Assembly: GCA_000333855.2 (NCBI GenBank)
Contig: CM007341.1
Span: 206,676 to 270,675, forward strand
Source of the DNA: Endotrypanum monterogeii
Lineage: Eukaryota; Euglenozoa; Kinetoplastea; Trypanosomatida; Trypanosomatidae
Reading direction: 5' to 3'
DNA length: 64,000 bases
The notes beneath the pieces were generated by a model. That model worked only from the letters and a program-made list of their open reading frames with translations, ran no database searches and had not been told where the DNA came from. Below, piece after piece: positions 29,892 through 41,631 of this stretch (position 1 is the first letter of the stretch; every line of letters begins with the position of its first letter). The position numbers and the translations under genes were made by a program.

Positions 29892-32800
29892 CAGCTTTTT
29901 AATGGGTGCACTGGACACCGCCTCCCCTGCGGCTTTTAAACGTGCTCTTCGTGCAGTTCTATCCTACATTCTCGGAGTGCTTTTGTCTTCATATCGACTC
30001 TCAAAGTGCTGCTGGTAGGCTCAAGGTCGGTGAGGCACATGTGTAGCGTTGCCATTCAATCCCCTCGGCTCCTTTTTTTTTTTTTCGCATTTTTTTAAAA
30101 TTTAGTAAATACACTTTCCGCTGTCGTGTGTTGCATTTTCTATGTGTGTGTTTGTGTGTGTATCTACATGTATGTGTATGTGTATGTGGTGCGAGGTACA
30201 GTTTTGGTGCCCCCTCACCTTTTTTTTTTATTTCTGAGAGGAGGAGCTTGCATTTTATGCGCACAGGAGCAGGTCCGCACTGTTTTTCTCCTGGCTGTGT
30301 TCGAGGGTGCCCTCCTCTCTCAACGGCCTTTCTGGGTCGCAGTAATGTCGGTTTGTCTCTTTGCCTGTTCTTGCTGACGTTCACTCTGCTACATCGACAC
30401 ATCAGAGTCAGTGACAAAGCTAACTTCCATGAGAGGATCTTACCCTTTCTTTACGCAAATAAAGGGATGTTGTACACACACGTGTGTGGGATATTCCTCG
30501 ATGCGTCGTCGTCTCTTTTGCAGAGAGCACGCTCTCGGCAGGGCGGTGATGGGGATGCGAGATTCGGCCTGTCTATTTTTATGTGCACACAAGACATGCT
30601 CGTCGACGCCTTAAAACTCCAAGCTTTCCTCCGCCTCCCCCTCTCCTCCACTGAGCGAGTCAAACACCGTGTCGGCTACGGCCCAGATTCCCCCCTGTGG
30701 GTGGTGGGGTGGGGCTACTCAGTCGCCATAACCATATTTCAGCTCATGAAGGATACTCACTCCAACTCACTCGATACGGACGGGTATCGTTTCGTGGTTG
30801 AAGTCTAGACGGTTGTGTTGACCTTATCGGTTTACCATTGCAGTGGGAGTTGAGGGGCGACCACCGGTGACTTCTTTTCCACCCCGATGTACGTGTACCC
30901 GCCACCATGATTGCTGCGGCAAATTTCAGCGCTGCGGATATCCGCGCTTGCACAACTGCCGTTGGTGGGATTTGGCACCAAGTAAATGAACGAATGTGGT
31001 CTTTTTTTAAAAAAAAATTTCGGGGGTGCTGTCGTCGTGATTGAACTCTTGAGTCCGCTTGAAGTTGCAAGAGAGGTGGCAGGGACACGGCGCACGACAT
31101 CAAGCACCCTACCTTTCGTTGATTCATCCCAGGGGGCGAACTGCATTGCCGGGGCCTACTGTGGCGTATCTGATGAGCTCTTCTCGATCGGGGGGAGGGG
31201 TGCAGCGAATCCCCGTCAGGGTAGTGTGAGTCTCTTGGCGATTATCCAATGATTTGACTGTTTCTCTGCACCCCGCAGTCACTCCACATTTTCCATGGTG
31301 GCCGCTTTCGACCCCATTCGCCGGAACGAGGGCACACACTCAGCATCACCCCCCGCTGCTGTCATCTGAGGATTACTTCAATGCCTTCTCTGGGAGCGTC
31401 CGTCTACGCTGTTAGTCTCGGCGACTTCATCGACGTGAAACGCTTCTCTTGTTCTCGTCTTGAGGGTGTGTGTGCCAGGACGGGGGGGGGCAGTATCTCC
31501 GAGTCGCATCTGCTGATACAGAAGATACTCGCCGCGTGGCCCAGCTTATGTCTCGCAGCCATGCGGCAACATCACCTCCCCCCTTTCCTTCACGCGCGCA
31601 AACACACAAGTGCGGCGCCTTCGACAGTAGCTGCTACACAACACATCTGATACTCTTCTCGGGATGGTGGAGACGAGACGACGGACCGTTTTCCTTGAAG
31701 TTGCTATTGTGATGGAGAGGCGCACCTATGTGAGCAGGGCTGTGACCGCGTTGGTGTGCTGAACTCACAGACGTAAGAGTTTCTCAGGCTTTGTACGGCG
31801 CTTACACGTTTGCTTCTGTGTGTACATGGAGCATATATGTAGGACGGAGGGGAGGCGCTTCTACGAGTTCCCCCCCTCTCCGCTCTCTTGTTTTCCATTT
31901 GTTCCCATCATTTGATTTTCTCTTATTCTTCTGTACTCTGCCACAGACGGGGTAACACTCCTGGCGCAGAGGGGCATAACAACAACAAAAATAAACAAAC
32001 AAAACACGATGTTTTTGAAACAAACGAGAAGCCTGCCGCGCATCTTTCTTAACTCTCACCCCTCCCCCTTTTTCTTGTGCGGTAGCACCAGAGAGCTGCC
32101 GAGTTCGCGTGTGCTGCTGCATGTGTCCTCGGACTACGCTTTAGACGTCATTCAGTTCCCTCCTCGGACTCGGAAAAAAAAAATGACGTGCGCCTATCTC
32201 ATGGCATTGAGGTTGCTTGTGCTTGTTAGCTGTACACACACTACGGTCTGTGTGGGATATGTCGACTTTCTTGGTTTGGTTTCTCCCTCTTTGTGGGGGC
32301 ACGTTGGGGGACATTTGCATCATCATCCCATCACTTCTCTTGTTCACTATTCTTCGCCATTTTCCTTTCGTTGTTTCCACACGCTTCCACTCCGCCAACG
32401 CCTCGTCTGTACCCCTGACAAACTCACCTACGCACACACACACGTGAAGTAGTATGAGTGCATTAGCTCCACCGCCGTGACTCTCGTCTTTCTCTTAGCA
32501 CATATATTTTCCTCTTTTTTTTTCTTTCATTGACATCAAATTGTGTCTCTCTCTGTGTCTGTCTGTGTGTGTCTGTGTGTGTGTGTGTGATCACCGCTTA
32601 CCTCGTGCGTCCTTTGCCCGTGTCAGGAGGCAACAGATACCTTTTCTTCTTTTCCCCGTCTCATCATTTGACCATCCGAGAGGGTAGGTATTGAAAAAAA
32701 AAAAAGAGGACTTCTACCAGCAAAGGAAGGAGCCATACTAACCCGAAAAGAGAGAGCGACTGTTACGTCGTTGCTGAGTTCCCCGCGTTCTTGCCCCCCC

Positions 32801-33417
32801 CCTTCTCCTCTTGACGGGGTTAAGTTTTTGTTTTTCATTTACTGGTTTTATTATTATTTGTTTCCGGTTGGTATCGAGTGATTTGTCGTGTGTTCTGCAT
32901 ACACCGCCTCCCACCTTTTTTGTATCTTTTTTTTTGTTTTGTTTGTTTTGATTCCCTTCCCCCTTCCCTCCCCTTCCCTCTTCTTCCTCGTGTTGTCTTC
33001 TCTTTTCTCCTCCTCTTTTTCTACAAGAAAAAAGAAGAATCAATTTTTTTTTGTGTTGCGCGCACCCCACGTTTTGTGTGTTCTCCTGTGTGTGTGTGTG
33101 TGTATTCATTCACCTTTCACCACAGTCACAAAGCAAGTGGTGCGGCAGGGATAGGGCAGTGGGCCAAGTAGGTGGCGAGGATACGTTCAGTCGAAGCAGT
33201 AGAAGGATCCACAAAGTAGCCGACTGAGAACAGAGAGGAGGGTAACAGCGGCCCAACAAAAAAAGATTTCCCCCCCCCCCCTACACACACACAAGAAAAA
33301 TAACGTTCTCCCGCAGAAAGATTTTCTCATTGCCTAGCGCACTTTCCTTCATCTGGTGGTGACGTGATTCACTAAAAAATATCAAAACCACAGACAAACC
33401 CTACAGAGGCAGGTGAG
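29892..33417 (+). other. Long intergenic spacer
   Basis: This 3.5-kb stretch holds no credible gene. GT tracts lie near 30143-30190. The part 30830-31470 is less pyrimidine-biased and includes CCGCTGCTGTC at 31353-31363 (see the repeat entry). From 32400 onward the strand is T/C-rich with TG repeats at 32568-32590. A 226-codon open frame at 30128-30808 starts inside the GT tract and is rejected. Candidate acceptors for NOT1 are AG at 33336-33337 and 33392-33393. Confidence 0.6.
31030..31470 (+). repeat. Candidate degenerate SIDER-like element
   Basis: A non-repetitive island in the spacer before NOT1 that shares the 11-mer CCGCTGCTGTC (31353-31363) with the islands at 21.3 kb and 54.1 kb, and has GTCAGGGTAGTG at about 31217. 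The case is weaker than for the other two because the shared words are further apart. Confidence 0.22.
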
Positions 33418-36400
33418 ATGTTGTATGATCGCGTGAACGATATTGGAAGCTCGCAAGGAGAGGCGATCCGCTACATCCTAGGTGCTGTCTCCAAGAACAC
33501 AGTCCAGACAACGCTGACGACGTTGGAGCAGTTTTGCTCCCGCTCGGTTGAACTTCACCGGTACACTATCAAGGCAGCATGCACAGCTCTGCTGGCAGCG
33601 CGCAGCGATGAGCGAGCACTGCTGGCGTCGTGGCTGGTGAACGAGGCGCTTGGGCGGTCGAACGGCCTGACCCTTGTGGCCTGCGCTCTCGACGGAAGCT
33701 CCTCGACTTTGACGAAGGAGTCTCTTACTGCATTGATGGCGAACGACCTCAAGTTGACTCCGATGAAGCAGATGCAGATGGCCATGGCACTCGTCCTGGG
33801 GGGAAATGCAAAGGTGAAGGCAGCGGCTACAGACCTTTTAGAGGAGTTCAACGTCCCGCAGGCAGCACTCAAGGAGGACGATGGTGGAGTGCGTGCTGCG
33901 GCGCTCCTGTCGCGGCAAGTAGGGCTTGCCCCTGCGAATCTCGACAGTCAGCTGGCAAATGCGTGCCACACAGTTGCGTTGCCAAGACCTAAGACGGAGG
34001 TGAAACCGCGTGTGAGCGTGGCGGGTGTGTTACGTGAACTGGGAACGGGTTGTGTCACCACGTTGGCTGACGCGCGCGAGTTGCTCAGCATTTTCCCGCA
34101 CACTTTCACGGAGCGGGACGGAGCGGAGGTGCTCGCTTTTTTCGCTTCCGCAGGTTCGGCCGTCAATGACAGCAACACGTATGCGTCCTTGATGATGGCG
34201 TCCGGGAAGAACTCGCCGAAGAGTATGAGCGGCACCATGACGCTCGTGAATGCGATGCCGCTGTTGGACGCGCTGTGTGAGGGGAGCTCGAAAGGTTTCA
34301 ATTGGGATCTGGTCATCCGCATGCTCGACGAGCCGGACGGTGAGCCGTTCCGCGTGAAGCACATCTCTGTCATCTTCGACGCCTATCACCGCTTCCAGCC
34401 GGATAACGAGTATCCGTCTGTGGGGCTGTTTCTTGGCAGATGGACGAACACGCTGCGCCAGCGCAGCGTGCTGGAGTATATCCTGCGACACCCCGACAAA
34501 GTGAATCGAAAGCCACTCGCGCTAGATGCTCCATCGGAGCTCATGCCAGCGACAAAGCCTCCGGGTGTGACGGTAGCCGAAATGGACCTCTGGCGCTCTA
34601 CGGCGTTCATGGAGGCCGCTTTGCACGTGGCAAGTCGTGACAAGGACTTCGACAACGACATTTTGCGTCCAACTTCGGAGAAGCTGCCGCTACTGTTCCT
34701 GTTCGGTCTCTTCACGGGTAACTTCCAGGGAACTGTGAAGCACTTCATGGTTATGAAGCACCTGCTCAAGTCCCATTGCCCATCCATGGAGCTGGTGTCG
34801 CAGTACATCATACCCGAGATGGAGAGACGGGGACGCCTCAGCACCGTGATTGGTGTTCTCTCGGACCTGACAGAGGCGGTGCCAGATCGGCTTGTTGATG
34901 TTCTGCAAGTTGTGTTCAAATGCAAGTCCGCAGCGAAGCGCGTGCTCGCTGAGAGCGGGAGTCCTCGTCTCGTCACCGCCGTCGCCATGTGCATGGAGGA
35001 GGCCGGGGAGCCAAGCGACAAGTGGCTGCAGCGTGCGCTTGAGGGTAAGCTTCACTTCCGTGCGAGCTCCACGGAGAACCGCTTTGCCGTCGCCATGAAT
35101 ATTGTCGAGGTAGCTGAGATGCTTCAGGAAAAGCAGGTGTACGTGGCAAGCGCGACGGCGGCTCTCAATGCTTTCCTTGCCTCTCCACTCAAGGAGGTGC
35201 TGAAGAGTGTGACAGACTGCGCCAAGACGCTGCTCGCCTCGACGGATTCTCTTTTTCCTGACGACGTCGAGAACGAGGCGCTGGAGTTCTTCAAGAAAAT
35301 GTACGCAGCTGGGACAACCGCTGCTGCGATTGCAACTCTACAGGGTTTGCTGAAGAGCACCGTGCAGCGTGACGCACAGCTGTACGCCTGCATTGTGGGC
35401 ATCATGTTCGATGAGACCTCAGCCATCAGCTGCTACCCGCGCAAGGAGCTACAACTGTTTGCCGAGCTGTACGGCCAGATGATTGCAAAGGATTTGCTAC
35501 CGCCAAATCAGCAGCAGCGGGCATGGGGTATTCTCCTACCCGCCGTCGCGAAGCCGGCCAACTACGCGGTGGAGGAGTACGGTATTATTGCGCTAGAGCA
35601 GGTCAAGTCACGGCTACCGGACTGGCCCCAGTACGGTCGAGCCCTGCGCTATGTACGAGACTTGGATTTCCGCGTTCCCGGCATCATGGCCGCGATAAAT
35701 CGCGGCATCAAAAAGGAGGACGCCGCGGCCCGTGGCGGCGGAGCGACAACCGCGGACGCCGGTGACGGAAACGCCACCTCTCCCACGTCACCGAAGCAGC
35801 CTGGCTCGCCGAATAAGTCACTCGCCGTCATTGATCCAGCCATTGTCTCTGCAGCGTCGGCGCAGTCGAAAAAGTTTACGGACACGACGGCAACAAAGCT
35901 GCACACACTGGATATCGGCACACTCGTGACCAACGCAAACGTCACAGCCCCACCGCGTGTTATTCAGGAGCAGCTTAATTTTCTCATTGGCAATACCGAC
36001 GTGCGAAACCTGGAGAGCAACGCGACAGAGCTGTCTCAGCTGCTGCGGCCGGAATATTACGAGTACTTTGCTGACTACCTGGTGGTGAAGCGTGCAGCGC
36101 TGGAGCCGAACTACCACTCCATGTACATTGATTTGATTGCTAAGCTGCATTCGAAGAATATGGAGCGTGCGCTGCGCAAGGCTAGCATCGGTGCGGTGCA
36201 TCGTCTGCTGAACTCGCAGAAGATCAGCACCGACTCGAGTGAGCGTATTCTGCTGCGGAACCTCGGCTCCTGGCTTGGCAGTATCACGCTGGAGAAGAAC
36301 ATCCCTATCCTCCAACAGGATTTGCACTTCAAATCACTTCTTTGCCAGGGTATTCGTGAAGGAAAGCTGGTTCCAGTCGTTTCCTTCATCACGCGTGTTT

Positions 36401-39400
36401 TGACCAGCTGCGCCAAGTCACGCTTTTTCTGCCCACCCAACCCGTGGACGATGGCGCAGCTGGCATTGCTGATGGAAATGTACACACTGCCTCACCTTCG
36501 TGTGACGCTTCGCTTCGAACTAGAGCTGCTGCTGAAGTCCTTAGATCAGTCGATGCCGGACTTGGCGCAGTACATGCGGTTGCACGCCTCCCACGCCACC
36601 ACAGAAACGCGGCTGCGCGACGTGTATGACGGTATTAATATCAACGAAAGTCCCGACTTCAGAGTGGGTGAGGACGAGGGCAACTTACCTGCAGCAGCTA
36701 TCACGGCTCAACCGACCCCGGCCACCAGCACATCGCCTGTGCCGGCCTCGCTTCGTAGCAGTGCCCGTCCGTTGCAAGCCAGCGCAGAGCCGTTTCAGCC
36801 CAAGGACAAAGCCCAGGCTGTGCCCCCTGAGGTGAGCCGCGTGATGCAGATGCTCGACAAGCCGATCCGTCCTCCAATCGGTATTTCGCTGAATTGGGTC
36901 TTTTCTACGCTGAACGATCCCACTTTCGGCACTAACGCACAGCGCCTCACCGAACACCGGATGGAGATCGTGGCGCAGCTGCAGGCTGTTGTTGACGAGG
37001 CCGTGAGCTACTGCATGCAGCGCAGTGTGGCCATTGCCGCTCGCACGACGGAGCGGCTGGTGCTGAAGGACTATGCGCGCGACCCGTTGCCGGATGATAT
37101 GCTGGTCGCTGGCGATGCGATGGCTCGCTCCTTGGCATCCAGCTTGAGTTACGTGATGGTGCGGGATGAGTTGCCGCTGCTCCTGCACCGTTACATGACG
37201 AATCTCTTGGAGCGCATCCTGGGCCCCTACACGCCACTTGAGCACAAGACAACGATCCGTGACACTCTGGTGGCCCGTAACCTGGAGCTGTGCATGCGTG
37301 CAGTGGAGTACAGCGTCGGCGAGGAGGCAGCTACAGCCACCAGCCGATTTCTCATTGAAGTCGCACGCGAAAAGGCGAGCGCCTTCGCGGATCAGGAGCC
37401 GCTGCCGCTACCCCAGGACCAAATCGAGGCCGCAGAGCTGCTGCACGTCATGGGGGATACTCTCGTACCACCAGGCCGGATGCCGGCCCCGCACCGGGAG
37501 GTGTATGATGACTTCTACAGCTGCGTACCACCAGTGGCAGTGTTTACAATGGTGTTGCGTAGCGTCGAGGAAGCCGTGTCGCGGTACCACTCCAACGAGA
37601 GCGCGACTCCTCTGGACTTCACGCAGCTGGACACGGCTCTCCCGAAGTCCGGTGGACTGCCGACCGACGACGCGCAGAGCCCCATCCGACAGCACTTTAG
37701 TCGTCTTATGAGCCTCATCACGGAGGAGTCGAGCATTTACTTCCTCAGCCCGATGCTGAACAAGCTTATGTCCCTCGCCACGTCGACGGAGCGGCTGACC
37801 AAGTTGGTGAACAGTAGCGCCAAGAACACACAGGCAGCCGCCGCCGCCGTTGCTGCCGCCGCCGTTGCCGCGGGAACCAACCATGATGCCACCTCAAATG
37901 CAATGGAGGACCCGGCGTGGCAACAGGAGGCGCTACGCATTTCAGCAGCACTGCATCAGCTCTACATTCGTATACTGCTCCGGTGCCGCGAGTGCAGCGA
38001 GGAGACGAATCGCAGCGAGTTCACACGTTTGTTCCTCCGCCACAGCAGTTGCTACACTTTCTCGAAACTAACCGCTGACCTCATCCGCATCAAAATGTTG
38101 AAGTGTAGCGACTTCGATGAGGCGCTGGCGAAGGCTTTGACCAGCGGCACCTCCAACTACGTCACATTCGCAGGCGACATCATCACCGACGTAATCATTA
38201 AGGAGAAGCTTGTAGCGTCCAAGGACATGCGCCGCACGCTGGTGGCCCTCGACACCATCGCGCGGACCCGGGCGCCGCGCGCCGCACCGGCGGCACCTGC
38301 GCAAACGTTCCCATCATACGTCACAGAGCCGCCTTTGAGCAAGGTGGTGCCGGAGCATGTTACGAAGCTCCTCGTCCCGTGCGATTGTGTTCGTTCGGGC
38401 GAAGACGAAGCCTTCCAGAAGGAGGTGGGTCAGCTGATGAATGACTGGATCACGGTGTGGCCCCAGAAAAGCCACCGCTATGCCGAGAAGCGTATTCCCT
38501 CCGTCGAGTTTGTAAGGACGCTGCAGCAGCGCCGCATGTTGGACACAGCCCACTTGCAGACTTTCCTAAGTCTGGGCGTTCGCTATTGTGTGGAGTACTA
38601 CGCGAACACAATGCTTGCGATGGAGCGCGCCGACGGAAACATCACAAGTGAGACCTTGGTGGGCACACGGCCTGGTGGCCCTCCAGGCTACCGCACACCG
38701 TACACTGCCAAACCCTTTGTTATGTGCGACAGCTTTGTGGAGCTGGTTATGGTCTTGCTGCAGTGCTGTTCATTGCGCAATGAGGCTTCGCACGACTTGA
38801 GGGCCGAGACGACACTGCTGCGCCGCGTGCTCGATGCCGTGACCCGCGTGCTGACGGAGCACCACAGTTTCGTTGCCAAAGTTCGCCCTGCCCCGGCATG
38901 GGTTCTCGCCACCGATGAACAGTTCATCCCGCTTTTCCCACAGCAACCGTACGTGCGCTTGCTCAGCAACCTCGTTCACTCGCTGCACCGGCTGGAGATC
39001 TCAACGACGCGCTCGATGTCCACGGAGTTCACGACGGCCTTCCACACATTTTTGCGTCGTGTGCACCCCATGGAGTACCCAGGCTTCGTGTTTGGCTGGC
39101 TAGAGATTGTGTCGCACCGACATGTTATTCCGCGCTTCATGAATGTGCAGTCGATGTGGCCCCACTACGTCGAGCTTCTCGCTGGTGCGATGATGTTTGT
39201 GAAGTTCTTGATTAAGGGGAACCGCATCTCGCCGAATGGTCTGGTGTACTACAAGTCTCTGCTGAAGCTTGTGCTCGTACTCCTGCACGATTATCCACGA
39301 TTCTTGATCGCGCAGCACTACCCACTCTGCGAGGCCATTCCACTCTCCTGTGTGCAACTGCTCAACACGGTGCTGTGTTCCTTCCCGCCCGACAGGCGCC

Positions 39401-40185
39401 TACCAGAGCCGTTCCCTCACGTGGATTCCAATGATCCGGCCATGCTGCAGCTGCTGGACACCTCTGTCCAGGAATCATGCATCAAGACCGCCTTCGCAAC
39501 CTTCAACGTGAAGCCGCAGCTCCTGGCGGACCTTGAGGTGATGATCACAAATGACGATGTTCCGCTGCGTGAGAACGTCTTGGCAGAGCTTCTTAATGAC
39601 TTGACGCAGTCTTCAGCCAAGCGCAGCCTCATCAATGCAGTGGTGCAGCACATCGCCATTGTGTACTTGCGCACCCACGACAACCGCATCCCCGCAAGCT
39701 TTCCCAAATCGAACGCTCTCGCGTGCTACCGATTCCTGTGCAGCCGCTTTAACACGAAGCGGCGCTACTACATGCTCGGCGCCTGCGCTAACCAGTTGCG
39801 CTTCCCGAATATACAGACCAGCTTTTTTGCAAATGTGGTGCTGAACCTGTTCTTGCCATCCCCGAGTCTGGACGCGCAAACGCAGACTTGCGTTCAGGAG
39901 CAGATCACCCGCGTCCTGGCTGAGAAGACCGTGATTGTGCAACCGCACCCATGGGGGGTGCTCAATACCTTTGTGGAGCTGATGCGGGATCCCAAGTACA
40001 GGTTTTGGGAGACGTCTTTTATTCACTATGCACCCCTCGACTCCATGTTCACAAAGTTGCATCACACAGTGCACACACGCTTGAGCAAGGCCGGCGGCGC
40101 TGCTGGTGCTCTTGATGGCTCCCGTACTGATCCTAGCATGGCTTCCACAGCTACCACCGTCATTGGTGCGACGTCGACAGCCTAG
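33418..40185 (+). CDS. NOT1: NOT1, scaffold of the CCR4-NOT deadenylase complex
   Basis: A 2255-aa protein, similar in size to yeast and human NOT1. An N-terminal helical-repeat region (1 to about 760) is followed by a low-complexity Gly/Ala/Ser/Pro linker (about 765-805). A MIF4G-like domain follows (about 874-1041), the docking site for the CAF1 deadenylase. Next comes a helical domain at about 1150-1270 with the pattern of the CAF40-binding DUF3819 (IAARTTERLVLKDYARDP), an alanine-rich insert near 1473-1490, and the C-terminal NOT1 superfamily domain (about 1860-2220), with its RRYYMLGACANQLRFPN motif. NOT1 organises mRNA deadenylation and decay in the cytoplasm. In T. brucei I recall the orthologue next to MetRS and MKT1L, as here. 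The reading frame is intact and starts at the first ATG after several AG acceptors. Confidence 0.95.
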   Translation: MLYDRVNDIGSSQGEAIRYILGAVSKNTVQTTLTTLEQFCSRSVELHRYTIKAACTALLAARSDERALLASWLVNEALGRSNGLTLVACALDGSSSTLTKESLTALMANDLKLTPMKQMQMAMALVLGGNAKVKAAATDLLEEFNVPQAALKEDDGGVRAAALLSRQVGLAPANLDSQLANACHTVALPRPKTEVKPRVSVAGVLRELGTGCVTTLADARELLSIFPHTFTERDGAEVLAFFASAGSAVNDSNTYASLMMASGKNSPKSMSGTMTLVNAMPLLDALCEGSSKGFNWDLVIRMLDEPDGEPFRVKHISVIFDAYHRFQPDNEYPSVGLFLGRWTNTLRQRSVLEYILRHPDKVNRKPLALDAPSELMPATKPPGVTVAEMDLWRSTAFMEAALHVASRDKDFDNDILRPTSEKLPLLFLFGLFTGNFQGTVKHFMVMKHLLKSHCPSMELVSQYIIPEMERRGRLSTVIGVLSDLTEAVPDRLVDVLQVVFKCKSAAKRVLAESGSPRLVTAVAMCMEEAGEPSDKWLQRALEGKLHFRASSTENRFAVAMNIVEVAEMLQEKQVYVASATAALNAFLASPLKEVLKSVTDCAKTLLASTDSLFPDDVENEALEFFKKMYAAGTTAAAIATLQGLLKSTVQRDAQLYACIVGIMFDETSAISCYPRKELQLFAELYGQMIAKDLLPPNQQQRAWGILLPAVAKPANYAVEEYGIIALEQVKSRLPDWPQYGRALRYVRDLDFRVPGIMAAINRGIKKEDAAARGGGATTADAGDGNATSPTSPKQPGSPNKSLAVIDPAIVSAASAQSKKFTDTTATKLHTLDIGTLVTNANVTAPPRVIQEQLNFLIGNTDVRNLESNATELSQLLRPEYYEYFADYLVVKRAALEPNYHSMYIDLIAKLHSKNMERALRKASIGAVHRLLNSQKISTDSSERILLRNLGSWLGSITLEKNIPILQQDLHFKSLLCQGIREGKLVPVVSFITRVLTSCAKSRFFCPPNPWTMAQLALLMEMYTLPHLRVTLRFELELLLKSLDQSMPDLAQYMRLHASHATTETRLRDVYDGININESPDFRVGEDEGNLPAAAITAQPTPATSTSPVPASLRSSARPLQASAEPFQPKDKAQAVPPEVSRVMQMLDKPIRPPIGISLNWVFSTLNDPTFGTNAQRLTEHRMEIVAQLQAVVDEAVSYCMQRSVAIAARTTERLVLKDYARDPLPDDMLVAGDAMARSLASSLSYVMVRDELPLLLHRYMTNLLERILGPYTPLEHKTTIRDTLVARNLELCMRAVEYSVGEEAATATSRFLIEVAREKASAFADQEPLPLPQDQIEAAELLHVMGDTLVPPGRMPAPHREVYDDFYSCVPPVAVFTMVLRSVEEAVSRYHSNESATPLDFTQLDTALPKSGGLPTDDAQSPIRQHFSRLMSLITEESSIYFLSPMLNKLMSLATSTERLTKLVNSSAKNTQAAAAAVAAAAVAAGTNHDATSNAMEDPAWQQEALRISAALHQLYIRILLRCRECSEETNRSEFTRLFLRHSSCYTFSKLTADLIRIKMLKCSDFDEALAKALTSGTSNYVTFAGDIITDVIIKEKLVASKDMRRTLVALDTIARTRAPRAAPAAPAQTFPSYVTEPPLSKVVPEHVTKLLVPCDCVRSGEDEAFQKEVGQLMNDWITVWPQKSHRYAEKRIPSVEFVRTLQQRRMLDTAHLQTFLSLGVRYCVEYYANTMLAMERADGNITSETLVGTRPGGPPGYRTPYTAKPFVMCDSFVELVMVLLQCCSLRNEASHDLRAETTLLRRVLDAVTRVLTEHHSFVAKVRPAPAWVLATDEQFIPLFPQQPYVRLLSNLVHSLHRLEISTTRSMSTEFTTAFHTFLRRVHPMEYPGFVFGWLEIVSHRHVIPRFMNVQSMWPHYVELLAGAMMFVKFLIKGNRISPNGLVYYKSLLKLVLVLLHDYPRFLIAQHYPLCEAIPLSCVQLLNTVLCSFPPDRRLPEPFPHVDSNDPAMLQLLDTSVQESCIKTAFATFNVKPQLLADLEVMITNDDVPLRENVLAELLNDLTQSSAKRSLINAVVQHIAIVYLRTHDNRIPASFPKSNALACYRFLCSRFNTKRRYYMLGACANQLRFPNIQTSFFANVVLNLFLPSPSLDAQTQTCVQEQITRVLAEKTVIVQPHPWGVLNTFVELMRDPKYRFWETSFIHYAPLDSMFTKLHHTVHTRLSKAGGAAGALDGSRTDPSMASTATTVIGATSTA

Positions 40186-40496
40186 CGATATCCGCCTACC
40201 TGGTTGAGGTCCGGGAAGACGATAGCGGTCGGGGAGGGACTGCGTCTCCCTCTTGTTTTAATTTTGTTTGTGCCGTGATGATCGATGCTTCTCTCGACGT
40301 CGTAGTCGATCTTTTTTCTTCTTCTGTCTTTTTTTTCTCTCTTTTTTTTTCTTCATCTTTTGGCTGTTGTAAAGTTGCTTGAGTGTATCAATGTGTTCGT
40401 GTCTCGTAAGTTGATTTGTAGACCTGGCCTTTGCTTTGGTTGTGGTTGTGGGTGGTACCTTTTTTTTTTTTGGAAGGGTTTGTGACATACACACTT

Positions 40497-40554
40497 TATA
40501 TATATATATATATATATATGTATAGGTGTGTATCGCTGTGTGTGTGTGTGTGTG
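40497..40554. repeat. (TA)n and (TG)n microsatellites
   Basis: About eleven TA units (40497-40519), a short interruption, then about nine TG units to 40554. Confidence 0.9.
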
Positions 40555-41468
40555 CGTTTGTACGTTTGTAAGCATGGTCATGTATGTCTGCTGATTTGTT
40601 TCCTTCAGTGAACGTCTCTGGCCATTACTCTCGCCTCCCCGTTAATCCCTGCCGTGCGGTCCTCCCTTGGTGATTTTTTTTTTTTTTGTGGAAAAAATCT
40701 TTCTTTGTTTCCCTCCTCTTCAACACCTGTGTTGTTGGTGTTCGTGTCGTCTTGCGTTCCCTTTCTTTGTTTGACGTGATCATAGATAATGATATCAATT
40801 TTTTTTTATTATAACCGGGTCTTCCCTCCCGCTCTCTCCACGCTTCATTCTTTCTTCCTCAAGGGGAAGAGGAGGGAAGGAGAGGGGGGGGCGAGGGGGG
40901 GGGAGGGGTTAGGGAGAAAAGAAGAAAGTGAGTACAGTGAGAAGGGAGACGCAAGTGTGCATATATATGTGTGTGTGTGTATGTCGGCTATTTTCTTCTT
41001 CGTGCCCTTTTTTTTCTTCCTTTCCCACTTCCAAACACGTCTTTCACCCTCTCTTTTTTTTTTCTCCCCCCTTTTTTTTTCCCTATGTTTGTTTCCAGAA
41101 AAAAAAAGAACCGACATAAAAAAAAATAACAAGAAAGAAAGGGAAAGATTTTAAGGGTTCGCTGCAGACACACACACATACACACGCGCGCACACACACA
41201 CACACACACGTGACGAGGTCGAGTTCCTCGGATGGCTCCGGCACACGTGAGTGCGTGTGCATATGCCTTGGTATAGTGATGGATAGATGGATGAGCAGGC
41301 TGCCTTGTCACTCCTCGCACGTGCCTTGGCACTTGTGCACACCTGATGATTTCCTTTTATTTAGTAGCTACTCTATGGATCCTATCTCCCCTCAACACAC
41401 ACATATTCACTATTTTATTTGTTTATTTTGAGGAGCAAAATCAAGAACAAAAAAGGGAACCCCCCCCT

Positions 41469-41492
41469 ACACACACACACACACACACACAC
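41469..41492. repeat. (AC)n microsatellite
   Basis: Twelve uninterrupted AC units, directly after a C run. Confidence 0.9.
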
Positions 41493-41594
41493 GAGGATAC
41501 TCACTCACTAGCGTCTTGAATCTTGGACAGAGGGTGTTTCTTTTTTTTGTTTTCCCGCCTTGAGTATTCTCGCGTCTTGTTTCCCGTTTCGTCC

Positions 41595-41596
41595 AG
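41595..41596 (+). promoter_or_regulatory. Candidate spliced-leader acceptor for MetRS
   Basis: GTCTTGTTTCCCGTTTCGTC precedes CAG here; 35 bases, including a T run, remain before the ATG at 41632. Confidence 0.5.
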
Positions 41597-41631
41597 TTTT
41601 TTTTTTTTGTTCTCTCTCGTCTATCCCCATA

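Larger units (their letters stand above)
40186..41631 (+). other. Intergenic spacer
   Basis: A 1.45-kb spacer with T runs, a TA repeat (40497-40519), TG repeats, G-runs near 40880-40910, and CA repeats at 41169-41209 and 41469-41492. It ends in the MetRS acceptor. No gene seen. Confidence 0.6.

Noticed and set aside
30128..30808. 226-codon plus-strand open frame after the Rab gene
   Set aside because: It begins at a GTG inside a GT-repeat tract that encodes Cys/Val runs, has no family motif, no nearby splice-acceptor context of its own, and lies in the 3'UTR-side spacer.
34386..37884. Minus-strand frames of 150-210 codons opposite NOT1
   Set aside because: They lie wholly inside the intact NOT1 frame and come from the high third-position G/C of that gene.
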